From: Hyphomicrobium sp.
Lineage (GTDB): Bacteria > Pseudomonadota > Alphaproteobacteria > Rhizobiales > Hyphomicrobiaceae
Direction: 5' to 3'
Assembly (NCBI GenBank): GCA_019751875.1
Contig: JAIEMV010000006.1
Coordinates: 1-64,000, forward strand
Length of the DNA: 64,000 bases
Part shown: positions 33,057 through 42,029 of the stretch, piece after piece
Layout of the letters: the number at the start of each line of letters is the position of its first letter
Numbering within the stretch: the first letter of the stretch is position 1
Position numbers and translations under genes: made by a program
The notes under the pieces: model-generated
Databases searched by the model: none
Told to the model about the DNA's origin: nothing
Seen by the model: only the letters and a program-made list of their open reading frames with translations

Positions 33057-34484
33057 TCAGACCTTCGTGACCGGAGGAATGACCCACGACCCGTCGAGGA
33101 TCGAAGGCTGGTTTTCGTCAGGCCAGTAGAGTCGCATCATCAGGCAGAACTTGTCCTTCGGGGCCGGAAGCCAGTTCGCCTCTTTGTCAGGTCCGGGGCT
33201 TTCGTTCTGAATGTAGATGATCAAGGAACCGTCCGCCTCGAACTTTGGGTTGGTTCGCATGCTCATGGAGTAGCGATTGATCGGATTTTCTATGAAGAAC
33301 ATGTTCTCATCGTACATCGTCAGAGACCAGAAGCCTTGCACCGGCGGCAACTGGCCCTTCTCGAAGCGCATTGTATATTTGTTCTTGCCCTCGTAGCTCG
33401 AAAGCAGCGACGGCTTTAGTGACGTCGGATAAACAGCGTCCTGCGGACGATTGGCGCCAAGGCCGATATAGGTGATGAGGGCGCGCTGGACGTAGTTGGT
33501 GCCGTAAAGCCCGGTCTTGGTCGTGAAGGTCCAGCCGTTTGTGCGCGACATGTCGCCGTCGCGGCTCATGAAATGCAACTGAATCCGGGTTTGCGACAGT
33601 TTGGGGAGATGGTCTGCCCAACGGCGCTCGACCGCCTTGGGATCGAAGTCCTGCCCTGGAACGAGGCCGATGCTCTTGAAGCGCTCGAGCGCGGGAGCGT
33701 CGGCGGCGGCCGGTGGGTTGCGTTTCAGCAACTCGGCCAACAAAGTGAAATATTCCACCGTCGAGAGCTTGTTCACCTGATCGCGAACGGGTGTCTTCAT
33801 ATCTATCGATGGATCGACCTTGCCCTCGGGTGCCTTGTAATCTTGGCCAACGGTGCTCAGGGGCTGGAGTTTGAACTGATCCTGGAGCGCGTGAACTTCT
33901 GCGTAGTCCTCAGGCGTTCCCGAGCAGTAGATGCGTCCCAGGAGCCAGACGATGCTGGTCGGCGATTTGAGCTGCGTCATCCCCGCGGGCACTGTGCCGG
34001 ACCAGTTGGGGCCGGTGATCAGAAACGTCTGAGCCTGTGTTCCGGTGGTCCGCTTGCCGGGTACCTGGAAAACGTCCGTCCAACCGCTCAACAACGGGAG
34101 GAGAAAGTAGCGCCCCTTGAAGTCTGGTGTGCTCAAGACCCACGGCTCATCGCCGACATCAAAAAACGAGGTGGTGTAGAGCGTGTCTGCGTTGGGTGCG
34201 GTTACATCGCGAAAAGCGGCGTTAGGATATTCCCGCAGCTTGATGATCTGCCCCATTGGAGCCCGCGTGCCTTCGGACTTGGCGACGTTCGTGATCACGC
34301 GGCGCGTCATCTCCATCGTCACGAGCGGGTAGCCGTAGACGTAGGCGTCGGAGGCGATAAGAAAGTCCTCGCTTCCCTGGACGAGGTCCATGAGCGGGCC
34401 CTCCCACGCGAAAGCGGAGGTGGCGTAGGCGGTCGTCGTAAAGAGGGAGAGTCCACTTAACGCTTCGCGGCGAGTTAGCTGCAT
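33057..34484 (-). CDS. Exported DUF1254/DUF1214 protein
   Basis: A 475-aa protein with the DUF1254 domain in the first half (SDAYVYGYPLVTMEMTRR, TAPNADTLYTTSFFDVGDEPWVL) and DUF1214 in the second (NYVQRALITYIGLGANRPQDAVYP, GFWSLTMYDENMFFIENPINRYS). A signal peptide is present (about 1-26, ending SAFA-WE) with a Tat-like start QLTRREAL. GGAGAACAGTGAC precedes the ATG. The family is broadly distributed, often beside hydrolases and sulfatases, and its reaction is not established. Here it lies a few kilobases from an arylsulfatase. Confidence 0.85.
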   Translation of the reverse strand: MQLTRREALSGLSLFTTTAYATSAFAWEGPLMDLVQGSEDFLIASDAYVYGYPLVTMEMTRRVITNVAKSEGTRAPMGQIIKLREYPNAAFRDVTAPNADTLYTTSFFDVGDEPWVLSTPDFKGRYFLLPLLSGWTDVFQVPGKRTTGTQAQTFLITGPNWSGTVPAGMTQLKSPTSIVWLLGRIYCSGTPEDYAEVHALQDQFKLQPLSTVGQDYKAPEGKVDPSIDMKTPVRDQVNKLSTVEYFTLLAELLKRNPPAAADAPALERFKSIGLVPGQDFDPKAVERRWADHLPKLSQTRIQLHFMSRDGDMSRTNGWTFTTKTGLYGTNYVQRALITYIGLGANRPQDAVYPTSLKPSLLSSYEGKNKYTMRFEKGQLPPVQGFWSLTMYDENMFFIENPINRYSMSMRTNPKFEADGSLIIYIQNESPGPDKEANWLPAPKDKFCLMMRLYWPDENQPSILDGSWVIPPVTKV

Positions 34485-34686
34485 GTCACTGTTCTCCGTC
34501 TCAGACCGCCCGCATCTTCATCAAGCCGATCGCCGCTTGTCTATGCAGATTCGGACATCGAGCCACTTCGGAGGGATGTGTTCATTAACGGTGGAGGCGC
34601 GACGGGCGTGGTCCAATCGTCTTCTCGGCGGGGAACCCTCATGCCGCTCTAGTGTTCTATCCCACTGTAACAGGTGGATGGACGTC

Positions 34687-34968
34687 ATGAGCATCTTTGC
34701 GTGGATCATCGTTGGACTGATTGCAGGTTGGCTCGCGGAGCAGTTCACCGGGCGTGAGCATGGGTTGGTTACGAACTTAATCGTCGGTGTCGTGGGAGCC
34801 GTCGTCGGCGGTTTTCTGTTCAGCAGTTTGTTAGGCTTTCAATACCAGCGTGGGCTAAACCTTGCGACCATTGTCGTTGCAACAGTCGGGGCGGTAGTGT
34901 TCCTCTTCCTCATGGACTGGTTCAAAGGCAAAAATCAGCTCGACAGTGATCGAGGTCGGCTGCCTTAA
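34687..34968 (+). CDS. GlsB/YeaQ/YmgE-family membrane protein
   Basis: A 93-aa protein with three glycine-rich helices: MSIFAWIIVGLIAGWLAEQFTG, LVTNLIVGVVGAVVGGFLFS and NLATIVVATVGAVVFLFLMDWFKG. This is the transglycosylase-associated (GlsB/YeaQ/YmgE) family, linked to envelope stress; the exact role is unknown. The ATG at 34687 has AGGTGG about ten bases upstream. An upstream extension of the frame to 34483 is not supported. A hairpin terminator candidate follows at 34995. Confidence 0.85.
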   Translation: MSIFAWIIVGLIAGWLAEQFTGREHGLVTNLIVGVVGAVVGGFLFSSLLGFQYQRGLNLATIVVATVGAVVFLFLMDWFKGKNQLDSDRGRLP

Positions 34969-34994
34969 CCGTGCGTCAGACACGAAAACTTGGA

Positions 34995-35023
34995 CTTGCC
35001 CGCCACTTGACGTGGCAGGCAAG
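34995..35023. terminator. Hairpin between convergent genes
   Basis: CTTGCC-C-GCCAC, a TTGAC loop, then GTGGC-A-GGCAAG: an 11-bp stem with one mismatch. It lies between the ends of the GlsB-like (34968) and OsmC (35042) genes, so it could stop transcription from both sides. No long T run follows. Confidence 0.55.
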
Positions 35024-35041
35024 CGTCCTGTCGAAAAGCTT

Positions 35042-35626
35042 TCAAGTTCTTGCCCGCTCTAGCACCAAAGGAACGGGCCGACAGACGGTATTGCACGTTG
35101 GCGAATGCTGCTTGGCGTAGCCGATTAAATCATCGAGTTCCTCTTCCGAGCAGTCCGCCTTCACGTGCATGCGAATGTTTATCTGTTCGTAGCCAGCCGG
35201 AACGTTGTCGTCGAGGCCGAGCAAGCCTTGCAGGTCGATATCCCCCTTCAGCTCTGTCGACAACTCGAAGATCGTTATGCCGCGCGCCATCGCGTGAAGA
35301 ACGAAGGTCGTCGTCACGCAGCCCGCGAGCGCGTGGAGCAGGAACTCCACCGGGTTGGCGCCCTCGTTGCTTCCAAGTAGCACCGGCGGCTCCCCGTTCG
35401 TAAATTCGAACGTTGCAGCGCGTGATGTGTCCTCCCGACCTGCACCGTAGAAATCACGTATGGTGGAGCGGTTCTCGCCGCCGTTGATCCAAGTGTTTCG
35501 TGCGCGGAACTGAAACCGTGCAAGGTTTTTGTCGGCTTTGAACGCCGCAATCGTGTTTTCAGCCTTCTGAATGTTCAATCCATTCAGTGTCCTCATTTTT
35601 TCAGCCGTGTTTGTCGCGGGTGTCAT
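35042..35626 (-). CDS. OsmC-family peroxiredoxin-like protein
   Basis: A 194-aa cytosolic protein of the OsmC/Ohr family, which reduces organic hydroperoxides using two cysteines. Both are present in family context: LAGCVTTTFVLHA at the start of the central helix, and AKQHSPTCNTVCRP near the end. The N-terminal part (about 1-60) is longer than in E. coli OsmC, placing it in the long subgroup. The substrate-binding motif NPVEFLLHALAGC is intact. GGAGAGCGACA precedes the ATG. The gene is divergent from the GlxA-like regulator starting at 35738, which is a candidate controller. Confidence 0.87.
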   Translation of the reverse strand: MTPATNTAEKMRTLNGLNIQKAENTIAAFKADKNLARFQFRARNTWINGGENRSTIRDFYGAGREDTSRAATFEFTNGEPPVLLGSNEGANPVEFLLHALAGCVTTTFVLHAMARGITIFELSTELKGDIDLQGLLGLDDNVPAGYEQINIRMHVKADCSEEELDDLIGYAKQHSPTCNTVCRPVPLVLERART

Positions 35627-35737
35627 TGTCGCTCTCCATCAGTTCGCTGTTGCGATGATCGAGAGATTAGGCGGCAACAGACGCCCCGATCAGAGCGGCT
35701 TTTGCCAGGTTCGGTCTTTTTGTGCCATCAAGTAGCG

Positions 35738-36778
35738 ATGAAGCCCGCTGGTAAATCGCCCATCGAAGCTTTGCTTCTCGCACTTCCCGAGACCGCAGGA
35801 TCGGCTCTCTACGGCATGATTGACGTCCTCACGGCGACGGGAACGCTCTGGCATGAGTTTGTCCGGGATGAGCCAGGGCATCCGCTCATCAGGCCGCGGG
35901 TTGTCGCACAATCGACGAAGCCATTCCGGTGCGGAAATGGCATTCCCGTTCGTCCGGACATCCGGTTTGCCGATGCGCCAGCACCGAAACTTCTAATCCT
36001 TCCGGAGATGTGGCTGTCGCCTTCCGACGATCTCCATGACCGCTACGAGGATCTGAAGCATTGGTTACGGTCTTGCTACAGCCAAGGCAGCACGATCTAC
36101 AGCGCCTGCTCCGGATCAGTGCTTCTGGCTGCCAGTGGGCTTCTGGACGGAAAGGATGCGACGTCCCATTGGGGATATCAGGACCTCTTCCGAGCAAGCT
36201 TTCCCGCCGTGCGGTTCGATCCGTCCCCCGCTCTGGTGATCGCCGATCCTTCTGCACGCATTGTCACCGCAGGCGGTGCGAGCTCCTGGCATGACTTGGC
36301 GCTCCACATCATTGCGCGCCACTGCAATTCCGGCGTCGCGCTTCGCGTCGCCAAAGTTTATCTTCTGAAGTGGCACAGCGAGGGGCAACTCCCGTTCCAA
36401 AGCCTCGTGCGACGACAACCGCACGCCGACTCGGTGGTGAGAAGGACAGAGGAATGGCTTTCTGCGAACTTTTGCAATGCGAACGTCGTCGCCGGCGCGG
36501 TTGCTGCCTCAGGAATACCCGAACGTACGTTGAAGCGCCGATTCAAGACGGCGACTGGCGAAGCCCTCATGGCGTATGCTCAGAATCTCCGTATCGAGGA
36601 GGCTAAGCGTCTTCTTGAATCTCAGAACATCGCAGCCGACGACATTGCAGCACTCATCGGATATGAAAACCCGGCTTTTTTTCGCCGGCTGTTTAAGCGA
36701 TTTACGGGGCTGACGCCCGGCGCCTACCGGCGGATGTTTCAACCGATTGGTGGTGAGTTGAATGCGGCCATCCGCTAG
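35738..36778 (+). CDS. GlxA-like AraC-family regulator with DJ-1/PfpI domain
   Basis: A transcription regulator of about 346 aa. The N-terminal domain is a DJ-1/PfpI (class I amidotransferase-like) fold with the nucleophile-elbow-like YSACSGSVLLAASGLLDGK and the following ATSHW. The C-terminal AraC-type DNA-binding domain contains ASGIPERTLKRRFKTATGEALMAYAQNLRIEEAKRLLE and the second helix-turn-helix IAALIGYENPAFFRRLFKRFTGLTPGAYRR. The ATG at 35738 is preferred over the upstream frame extension. It is divergent from the OsmC gene, with about 110 bp between, suggesting local regulation. A strong terminator follows at 36789. Confidence 0.87.
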   Translation: MKPAGKSPIEALLLALPETAGSALYGMIDVLTATGTLWHEFVRDEPGHPLIRPRVVAQSTKPFRCGNGIPVRPDIRFADAPAPKLLILPEMWLSPSDDLHDRYEDLKHWLRSCYSQGSTIYSACSGSVLLAASGLLDGKDATSHWGYQDLFRASFPAVRFDPSPALVIADPSARIVTAGGASSWHDLALHIIARHCNSGVALRVAKVYLLKWHSEGQLPFQSLVRRQPHADSVVRRTEEWLSANFCNANVVAGAVAASGIPERTLKRRFKTATGEALMAYAQNLRIEEAKRLLESQNIAADDIAALIGYENPAFFRRLFKRFTGLTPGAYRRMFQPIGGELNAAIR

Positions 36779-36788
36779 GGCTATGACG

Positions 36789-36818
36789 GAGGCCGCGCCC
36801 TTTGCAGGGTGCGGCCTC
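36789..36818 (+). terminator. Strong intrinsic-type hairpin
   Basis: GAGGCCGC-G-CCCT, loop TTGC, then AGGG-T-GCGGCCTC: a 13-bp GC-rich stem containing one G-T pair, 10 bp after the GlxA-like gene. The following bases (GTCCGAGTTTAG) are only mildly T-rich. It may also serve the opposed sulfatase gene ending at 36872. Confidence 0.75.
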
Positions 36819-36871
36819 GTCCGAGTTTAGGTGCTTACTCTCGGAACGCGCCCTCGTTGTAATTCCGCCGG

Positions 36872-38464
36872 TCAATTGCCTCCGACTTGCATGGTCTTGA
36901 TCTGGTTCTCTAGCGACTTGAGGCTCCAGTCGCCGGGAGCCTGGCTTGGCGGATACTCCTTGAGTGATAGAAGGAACTGGCTCGCAACGACCTGCATCGG
37001 ACCCAAGAGGAATGCGCGATCAATGTACCAGTCCTCGTAAACATTGGCCCCAAGTTTGGCCTTCTCGAAGGGATCGCGGCGCAGATTGTAGAGATCCGGG
37101 GCGCGCAGTTGGACGAAAGGTTCCTTCCAGATCTGGAGGCGGTCTGCACGATTTTCAGCATAGACGGCCTTCCAATCACCGACGCGGATGGCGACGACAT
37201 TCCCTCCATCATCGGTGTAGAGGAACTTCTTGCGCGGTGATTCCTTCGTCTTGCCGCTGAGGTAGTCGACCAGATTGTAGCCGTCGATGTGGTTCTTATA
37301 CGAGCGACCATTCAGCTCCACGCCAGCGAGCAGTTTCTCCTTGATGTCTGGCGCGCCAGCAATAGCTGCAAACGTTGGTAGCCAGTCTTCGTGCGAGACT
37401 ATGCCGTTGAGCGTTGTGTCGGCGGGGAATTTGCCCGGCCAACGGATGAACGCTGGCACGCGAAAGGCGCCTTCCCAATTCGAATTCTTCTCGCCGTGGA
37501 AAGGGGTCGTTCCGGCATCGGGCCACGTATTGAAATGCGGGCCGTTGTCGGTGGAGTACTGAACGATCGTGTTGTCGGCAATGCCGAGTTCATCCAGCAG
37601 CTTGAGCAATTCGCCAACCATGGCGTCGTGCTCGACCATTCCGTCATGGTACTCGTCGCCGCTCGGACCGCTGATGCCTTTGTTCTCGGCTTTCACATGC
37701 GTGCGGAAATGCATCCGGGTCGCGTTCCACCACGTGAAGAACGGCTTGCCCGCCTGATGTTGACGCTTGATGAAATCCTTGGCAGCCGCAAGCGTTTCCT
37801 CGTCGATTGTCTCCATGCGTTTTTTCGTCAACGCACCAGTATCCGTACAGGTCTGCCCGCCCTTGCCGTCTGCTTTGCAACTGAGAACGCCGCGCGGACC
37901 AAACTGCTCACGAAACGTCTTGCCGTTGGCGAGTTTCATGTCGCCAGGGTAATCGCGGTTTTCCGGCTCCTCTTCAGCGTTGAGGTGGTACAGGTTGCCG
38001 AGAAATTCGTCGAAGCCGTTGACCGTTGGCAGGTGCTCATCGCGATCGCCCTGATGGTTCTTGCCAAACTGCCCGGTAGCATATCCTTGGCTCTTGAGCA
38101 CGGTGGCCATCGTGACGTCGGTCTGCTGCCAGCCTTCCTTGGCGGCGGGCATTCCGACTTTTGTCATACCCGTACGTACCGGCACTGAGCCGTTGATGAA
38201 TGCCGCTCGTCCCGCAGTGCAACTTTGCTGGCCATAGTAGTCGGTAAAGCCAACGCCTTCCTTGGCAATACGATCGATGTTTGGTGTCGTGTATCCCATC
38301 ATGCCGCGATTGGTGTGGCTGATGTTCCAGGTTCCAATGTCATCGCCCCAAATCACGAGGATGTTGGGCTTGGTTTGTGCCGAAGCGACAGACGCGCTGG
38401 CGGCGATCACGAGAGCCGTCGTCGCCAGGCGACAGGCTCTTCCATACCAACTGGAGTAAAGCAT
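36872..38464 (-). CDS. Exported arylsulfatase
   Basis: A 530-aa type I sulfatase that hydrolyses sulfate esters. A signal peptide (about 1-29, ending SVASAQ) sends it to the periplasm. The formylglycine motif is C82-T-A-G-R (in SCTAGRAAF), the Cys form converted by FGE-type enzymes. Metal-binding Asp41-Asp42 (WGDDIGTWN) and the GQFGKNHQGD lysine/histidine motif are present, with the later STDNGPH Asp-Asn metal ligands. Length is typical. ATG at 38464 is preferred over a GTG 15 bp upstream, having GGAG before it. The divergent Crp/Fnr-type gene 133 bp away could regulate it. No sulfatase-modifying enzyme gene is in the window. Confidence 0.92.
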   Translation of the reverse strand: MLYSSWYGRACRLATTALVIAASASVASAQTKPNILVIWGDDIGTWNISHTNRGMMGYTTPNIDRIAKEGVGFTDYYGQQSCTAGRAAFINGSVPVRTGMTKVGMPAAKEGWQQTDVTMATVLKSQGYATGQFGKNHQGDRDEHLPTVNGFDEFLGNLYHLNAEEEPENRDYPGDMKLANGKTFREQFGPRGVLSCKADGKGGQTCTDTGALTKKRMETIDEETLAAAKDFIKRQHQAGKPFFTWWNATRMHFRTHVKAENKGISGPSGDEYHDGMVEHDAMVGELLKLLDELGIADNTIVQYSTDNGPHFNTWPDAGTTPFHGEKNSNWEGAFRVPAFIRWPGKFPADTTLNGIVSHEDWLPTFAAIAGAPDIKEKLLAGVELNGRSYKNHIDGYNLVDYLSGKTKESPRKKFLYTDDGGNVVAIRVGDWKAVYAENRADRLQIWKEPFVQLRAPDLYNLRRDPFEKAKLGANVYEDWYIDRAFLLGPMQVVASQFLLSLKEYPPSQAPGDWSLKSLENQIKTMQVGGN

Positions 38465-38560
38465 CACTGGTTTCTCCACTTTTCCCGGCCGTAGCCGTAA
38501 ATATCTAACAACTGCAGTCTCGCACTATGGAATGATCGGAGACTGTTTCAGCATATTCGA

Positions 38561-38574
38561 CTGTCCAGGGACAG
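38561..38574. promoter_or_regulatory. Short perfect palindrome upstream of a Crp/Fnr-type gene
   Basis: CTGTCC-AG-GGACAG, two perfect 6-bp arms, lies 23 bp before the ATG at 38598 in the divergent gap between the sulfatase and the regulator. It could be an operator, but a 14-bp palindrome may also occur by chance. It does not match the Crp/Fnr consensus. Confidence 0.3.
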
Positions 38575-38597
38575 ATTGGAACAAATGGACCATTTCA

Positions 38598-39266
38598 ATG
38601 ATAAAAAGAGTGAAGCTCTATCCGCTCGATGAAGTGGGTTGGCTCGCACAACAATCGAGCGATTTCAATGAGTGGGCAGAGCAGGTAGGCCGCTGGAAAA
38701 CATTCAAAAAAGGCCAGTTCATTTACCATGCAGGCGACCGTTCAGACGGACTTTATGGACTGGCGTCCGGAAGCCTGCAGATGACATTTCCGCTTGTGGC
38801 GGAAGAGCCTGTCGTCATTTACCGTGCAGAAGTTGGCTTCTGGATCGGCGACGCAGCAGAACTGACGAACCGTCGGCGAATGGTGACGCTGATGGCGGCG
38901 TCACATGCGAAACTGCTGCATCTCCCAAGCGCGGCTATCAAAATACTTCTGGCAAACAAGCCGGAACAGTGGCGGTGTTTCTATCAGCTGAGTGCTTTGA
39001 ACATGTTTGCCGCGCTCTCCCAACTTGCCGAAGTTTTGGCTCTGACGGTGAGGGCGCGCGTCTGCAGGCGCTTGCTGGCACTGTTGGGTCAAGATGGCTT
39101 TGCTGAAATCACGCAGGAAGAACTCGCAAGACTACTCGGCGTCGCCCGGCCGACGTTGCGGCGATGCCTTGCGGATCTTGAAGCGCAAGGTGGAATTGAG
39201 ACGAACTATCGCAAGTTGCGGGTTATCGATGCTGCCGTCTTGAGCGCCTTCAAAGATGAGCAATGA
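38598..39266 (+). CDS. Crp/Fnr-family transcriptional regulator
   Basis: About 222 aa. The N-terminal cyclic-nucleotide-binding-like beta-roll contains FKKGQFIYHAGDRSDGLYGLASGSLQMTF. A dimerisation helix and a C-terminal winged helix follow (FAEITQEELARLLGVARPTLRRCLADLEAQGGIETNYRKLRVID). There are no N-terminal cysteines as in FNR, so oxygen sensing via Fe-S is not expected. ATG at 38598 gives the normal family start; the frame extends to 38532. It is divergent from the arylsulfatase gene and is a candidate regulator of it. Confidence 0.82.
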   Translation: MIKRVKLYPLDEVGWLAQQSSDFNEWAEQVGRWKTFKKGQFIYHAGDRSDGLYGLASGSLQMTFPLVAEEPVVIYRAEVGFWIGDAAELTNRRRMVTLMAASHAKLLHLPSAAIKILLANKPEQWRCFYQLSALNMFAALSQLAEVLALTVRARVCRRLLALLGQDGFAEITQEELARLLGVARPTLRRCLADLEAQGGIETNYRKLRVIDAAVLSAFKDEQ

Positions 39267-39277
39267 TTGCGGCCGCT

Positions 39278-39802
39278 TTATCGGTTATCGCGTTTCGCTT
39301 GCGCAACCTTGGCTGCCTGGCGGAGGCGACCCAATTCCATAGGGCGGATCAGATTCTGTCTTCGGGTGCTCGGCTTGCTGCGCATTCCCTCATGCGCCTG
39401 CCGGGAGTTCAATGGAGTACCGGAGGTGCCGGCCGATTCATTTTTGAGCTCCAACGCTCTATGAGCATTCTCGACGAGCGTGAGACGTGCGGCCATCTTT
39501 CTGCGGCGCTCAAGCTCGCTATTGAGCCGCCGCATCGCCATCGCGAGAACCGCCAGTTTCAGTTGAGATCCTTCCTCTGCGTGCGAAGGTGCCGCGCCTT
39601 TTGGTGCGGCCTTGCCGCGCAACTCTCGACGGCGGCGACTCGCTTCGGTGCGGGCGCGGTCGCGGCGCTCTCGCACAAGCTTGACGAGATCACGCAGGTC
39701 CTCATCGGAGATATGCTGGACCTCCGGGTGATGCGATTTGCTGACGAGTTCCTGCTCGTCGGAACTGAGCGCGCGCACCTCTTGTCTCTTTGTGATCGCC
39801 AT
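39278..39802 (-). CDS. Conserved hypothetical coiled-coil protein
   Basis: A 174-aa soluble, highly charged helical protein starting at ATG after GGGAGTGACCAG. The N-terminal half contains SKSHHPEVQHISDEDLRDLVKLVRERRDRARTEASRRRRELRGKA, a basic coiled-coil-like region that could bind nucleic acid. The rest is helical with LERRRKMAARLTLVENAHRALELK. The pattern recurs in Rhizobiales as a hypothetical protein. It overlaps no neighbour and ends 11 bp from the Crp/Fnr-type gene (convergent). Function unknown. Confidence 0.7.
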   Translation of the reverse strand: MAITKRQEVRALSSDEQELVSKSHHPEVQHISDEDLRDLVKLVRERRDRARTEASRRRRELRGKAAPKGAAPSHAEEGSQLKLAVLAMAMRRLNSELERRRKMAARLTLVENAHRALELKNESAGTSGTPLNSRQAHEGMRSKPSTRRQNLIRPMELGRLRQAAKVAQAKRDNR

Positions 39803-40062
39803 CTGGTCACTCCCACATGATACCGGGTTTTACGTTTCAATTCTCTCCACGAAGTCTACAAGCTGCCCGTAAGTATTGTCCATCGCGCCTCTCGAATTCC
39901 TTCGTTTTGGAAGTCTTTGCGCCCGCGTCGGCTGACGTGCGATCGGGAGGAGCGTTGCCCATCGACCAGGCGGGGCTGGATTAAGGGTACCGGTTCACTA
40001 TATCTGGAACGAGAGTGTGCCCTGTCGGGTTTGGACAGCCAGTCAAAATAGGTTGGGAATAC

Positions 40063-40935
40063 ATGAAGCGGATCGCACTTTTTCTAGCGACCAACATTGC
40101 CGTTCTGGTCGTCATTTCCGTTTTGATCAGTGTCTTGGGCGTAGGACGGATCGCCGATGAAACCGGCCTCGATCTCGGCGCGCTTCTCGCCTTGTCGGCC
40201 ATCATAGGATTCACGGGCGCGATTATCTCACTGCTCATTTCGAAGCCGATGGCGAAGTGGCAGACCGGCGCTCACGTCATCACTGAGCCTGCCAACTCCG
40301 AAGAGCGTTGGCTGTTGCAGGCGGTGGAGCAATTGTCGGCGCGCGCCGGCATCAAGACGCCTGAAGTGGCGATCTATGAAGGCGCACCGAATGCATTTGC
40401 CACGGGCGCCTTCAAAAACTCGGCTTTAGTCGCCGTGTCGACCGGTCTTCTCCAGACCATGAATCAGGAGGAAGTCGAAGCCGTTCTCGCACATGAGGTT
40501 GCTCACGTCGCCAACGGGGACATGGTGACCATGACGCTCATCCAGGGTGTCGTGAATACGTTCGTTGTGTTCTTGTCGCGGCTGGTCGGCTATGTGGTCG
40601 ATAAGCAAATCAATAAAGATGGCAATGGTCAGGGCATCGGCTATTTCGTGACGTCGTTAGTTTGCCAGATCGTTTTCGGCATTCTCGCCTCCATGATTGT
40701 GGCATGGTTCTCGCGGCACCGCGAATTTCGGGCTGATGCCGGGGCGGCCACTTACATGGGGCAGCCCCACAGCATGATCAGCGCTTTGGCGTCTCTCGGT
40801 CGCGTGGACCCGGGGGAGCTACCGAAATCCATTCAGACGATGGGCATTAGCGACCGGCCCGGCTTTTTGGCGCTGTTCTCGACCCATCCCCCGATCGAGG
40901 CGCGGATCGCGGCTTTGCGCAATCTATCGGCCTGA
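40063..40935 (+). CDS. htpX: Zinc metalloprotease HtpX
   Basis: A 290-aa membrane-bound M48 protease involved in quality control of membrane proteins under envelope or heat stress. Two N-terminal helices (about 4-27 and 37-60) anchor the protein. The zinc motif H144-E145-x-x-H148 ([11 protein letters not shown]) is intact, and the third ligand Glu fits the downstream [13 protein letters not shown]. Two more hydrophobic helices lie between. Length and the ending [15 protein letters not shown] are typical. ATG at 40063 is chosen over an upstream extension. No obvious heat-shock promoter was identified. Confidence 0.95.
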   Translation: MKRIALFLATNIAVLVVISVLISVLGVGRIADETGLDLGALLALSAIIGFTGAIISLLISKPMAKWQTGAHVITEPANSEERWLLQAVEQLSARAGIKTPEVAIYEGAPNAFATGAFKNSALVAVSTGLLQTMNQEEVEAVLAHEVAHVANGDMVTMTLIQGVVNTFVVFLSRLVGYVVDKQINKDGNGQGIGYFVTSLVCQIVFGILASMIVAWFSRHREFRADAGAATYMGQPHSMISALASLGRVDPGELPKSIQTMGISDRPGFLALFSTHPPIEARIAALRNLSA

Positions 40936-41176
40936 GGCAGGTTCGTGCACAAACGTGTCTGTGCATGGACCATAGATTTACAGTGTTCAGATGGGGCCTA
41001 ACACCGCGCGCGCCGGAGTGGGCGCGGCCCACTGGCCGTGCCCGGCTGTCAGCCTTTGGTGTCCGAAAGGTAACACGTCGCCCTAGAATGTGGATTGTGT
41101 CCAAAACTTCATATCGGATGTCGACACCAAATGCATTGTGATGCTCATTGGCGATGGGACGCATGCAGGGGGACCC

Positions 41177-41995
41177 ATGACGGTATTGCATTTGATCCGT
41201 TTTCCGGCGGCGCTGTTGGCGTTTTCTATTTTCAGCGCGCCTCCGGCTTCAGCCGCCGATTTGGATGCGCCGCCGCCACTCGTCAGTCAGACCGCTTCCG
41301 CTTGGACATTTTCTCTCGCGACCTACTCTTGGCTGCCTTGGATCTCGGGCGATATCAACGTTCGGAATCGCGAGATCGACGTGGACGCCGCGCCGGACGA
41401 CATCCTGCGCTCTCTCGACTGGTCAACGCTGCCGGTCTGGATGAGCTACGCGGAACTGCGCAATGGACCGTTGACCATCTTCAACGACATCATCTGGACG
41501 GCGCTCGAGGACGGTCAAGGCTTCGAACGGCGGTTCGTTTCCGGTGAGGTTCAGGTCGACTACTCGCAGCTGACGGTCGAACTGGGCGCCGCGTATGCCG
41601 TCTGGTCCCAGGGCGGTGCGACGGTGGACGTGCTCGCGGGCGGGCGTTATTGGCGCCAGGAAACCGATATTTTTATCGGCGGCTCTGGCGGATTGTCGTT
41701 GGACGCTTCCGCAACAGTCGACTGGGTGGATCCCTTCATTGGCGCGCGCCTTAGTCAGCCGATTGCGCCGGGCCAGAGTGTGCTGGTGCGCGGCGATATC
41801 GGTGGCTTCGGGGCCGGCAGTGATTTCTCCTGGCAGGCTCTCGCCACGTATAACATGAAGTTATGCGAAACCGGCGGTACCGTTATCGACGGGTACTTCG
41901 GCTATCGCGCATTGGCCGTCGATTATTCGCAAGGCTCCTACGAACTGGACGTCGTTCAGCATGGCCCTGTCATGGGCCTGACCATGAACTTCTAG
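41177..41995 (+). CDS. Exported protein, probable outer-membrane beta-barrel
   Basis: A 272-aa protein with a signal peptide (about 1-25, ending PASAADL). The mature part alternates hydrophobic and polar residues with many Trp, Tyr and Gly, as in outer-membrane beta-barrels (TFSLATYSWLPWISGDI, AGGRYWRQETDIFIGG, GYFGYRALAVDYSQG), and ends in Phe (GLTMNF), a typical Omp C-terminus. GGGGGA sits just before the ATG. It resembles alphaproteobacterial hypothetical porin-like proteins, but no specific family is assigned. Confidence 0.72.
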   Translation: MTVLHLIRFPAALLAFSIFSAPPASAADLDAPPPLVSQTASAWTFSLATYSWLPWISGDINVRNREIDVDAAPDDILRSLDWSTLPVWMSYAELRNGPLTIFNDIIWTALEDGQGFERRFVSGEVQVDYSQLTVELGAAYAVWSQGGATVDVLAGGRYWRQETDIFIGGSGGLSLDASATVDWVDPFIGARLSQPIAPGQSVLVRGDIGGFGAGSDFSWQALATYNMKLCETGGTVIDGYFGYRALAVDYSQGSYELDVVQHGPVMGLTMNF

Positions 41996-42029
41996 CTGTC
42001 GATCGTGAAGGGTATTCGAGCGTGCAAAC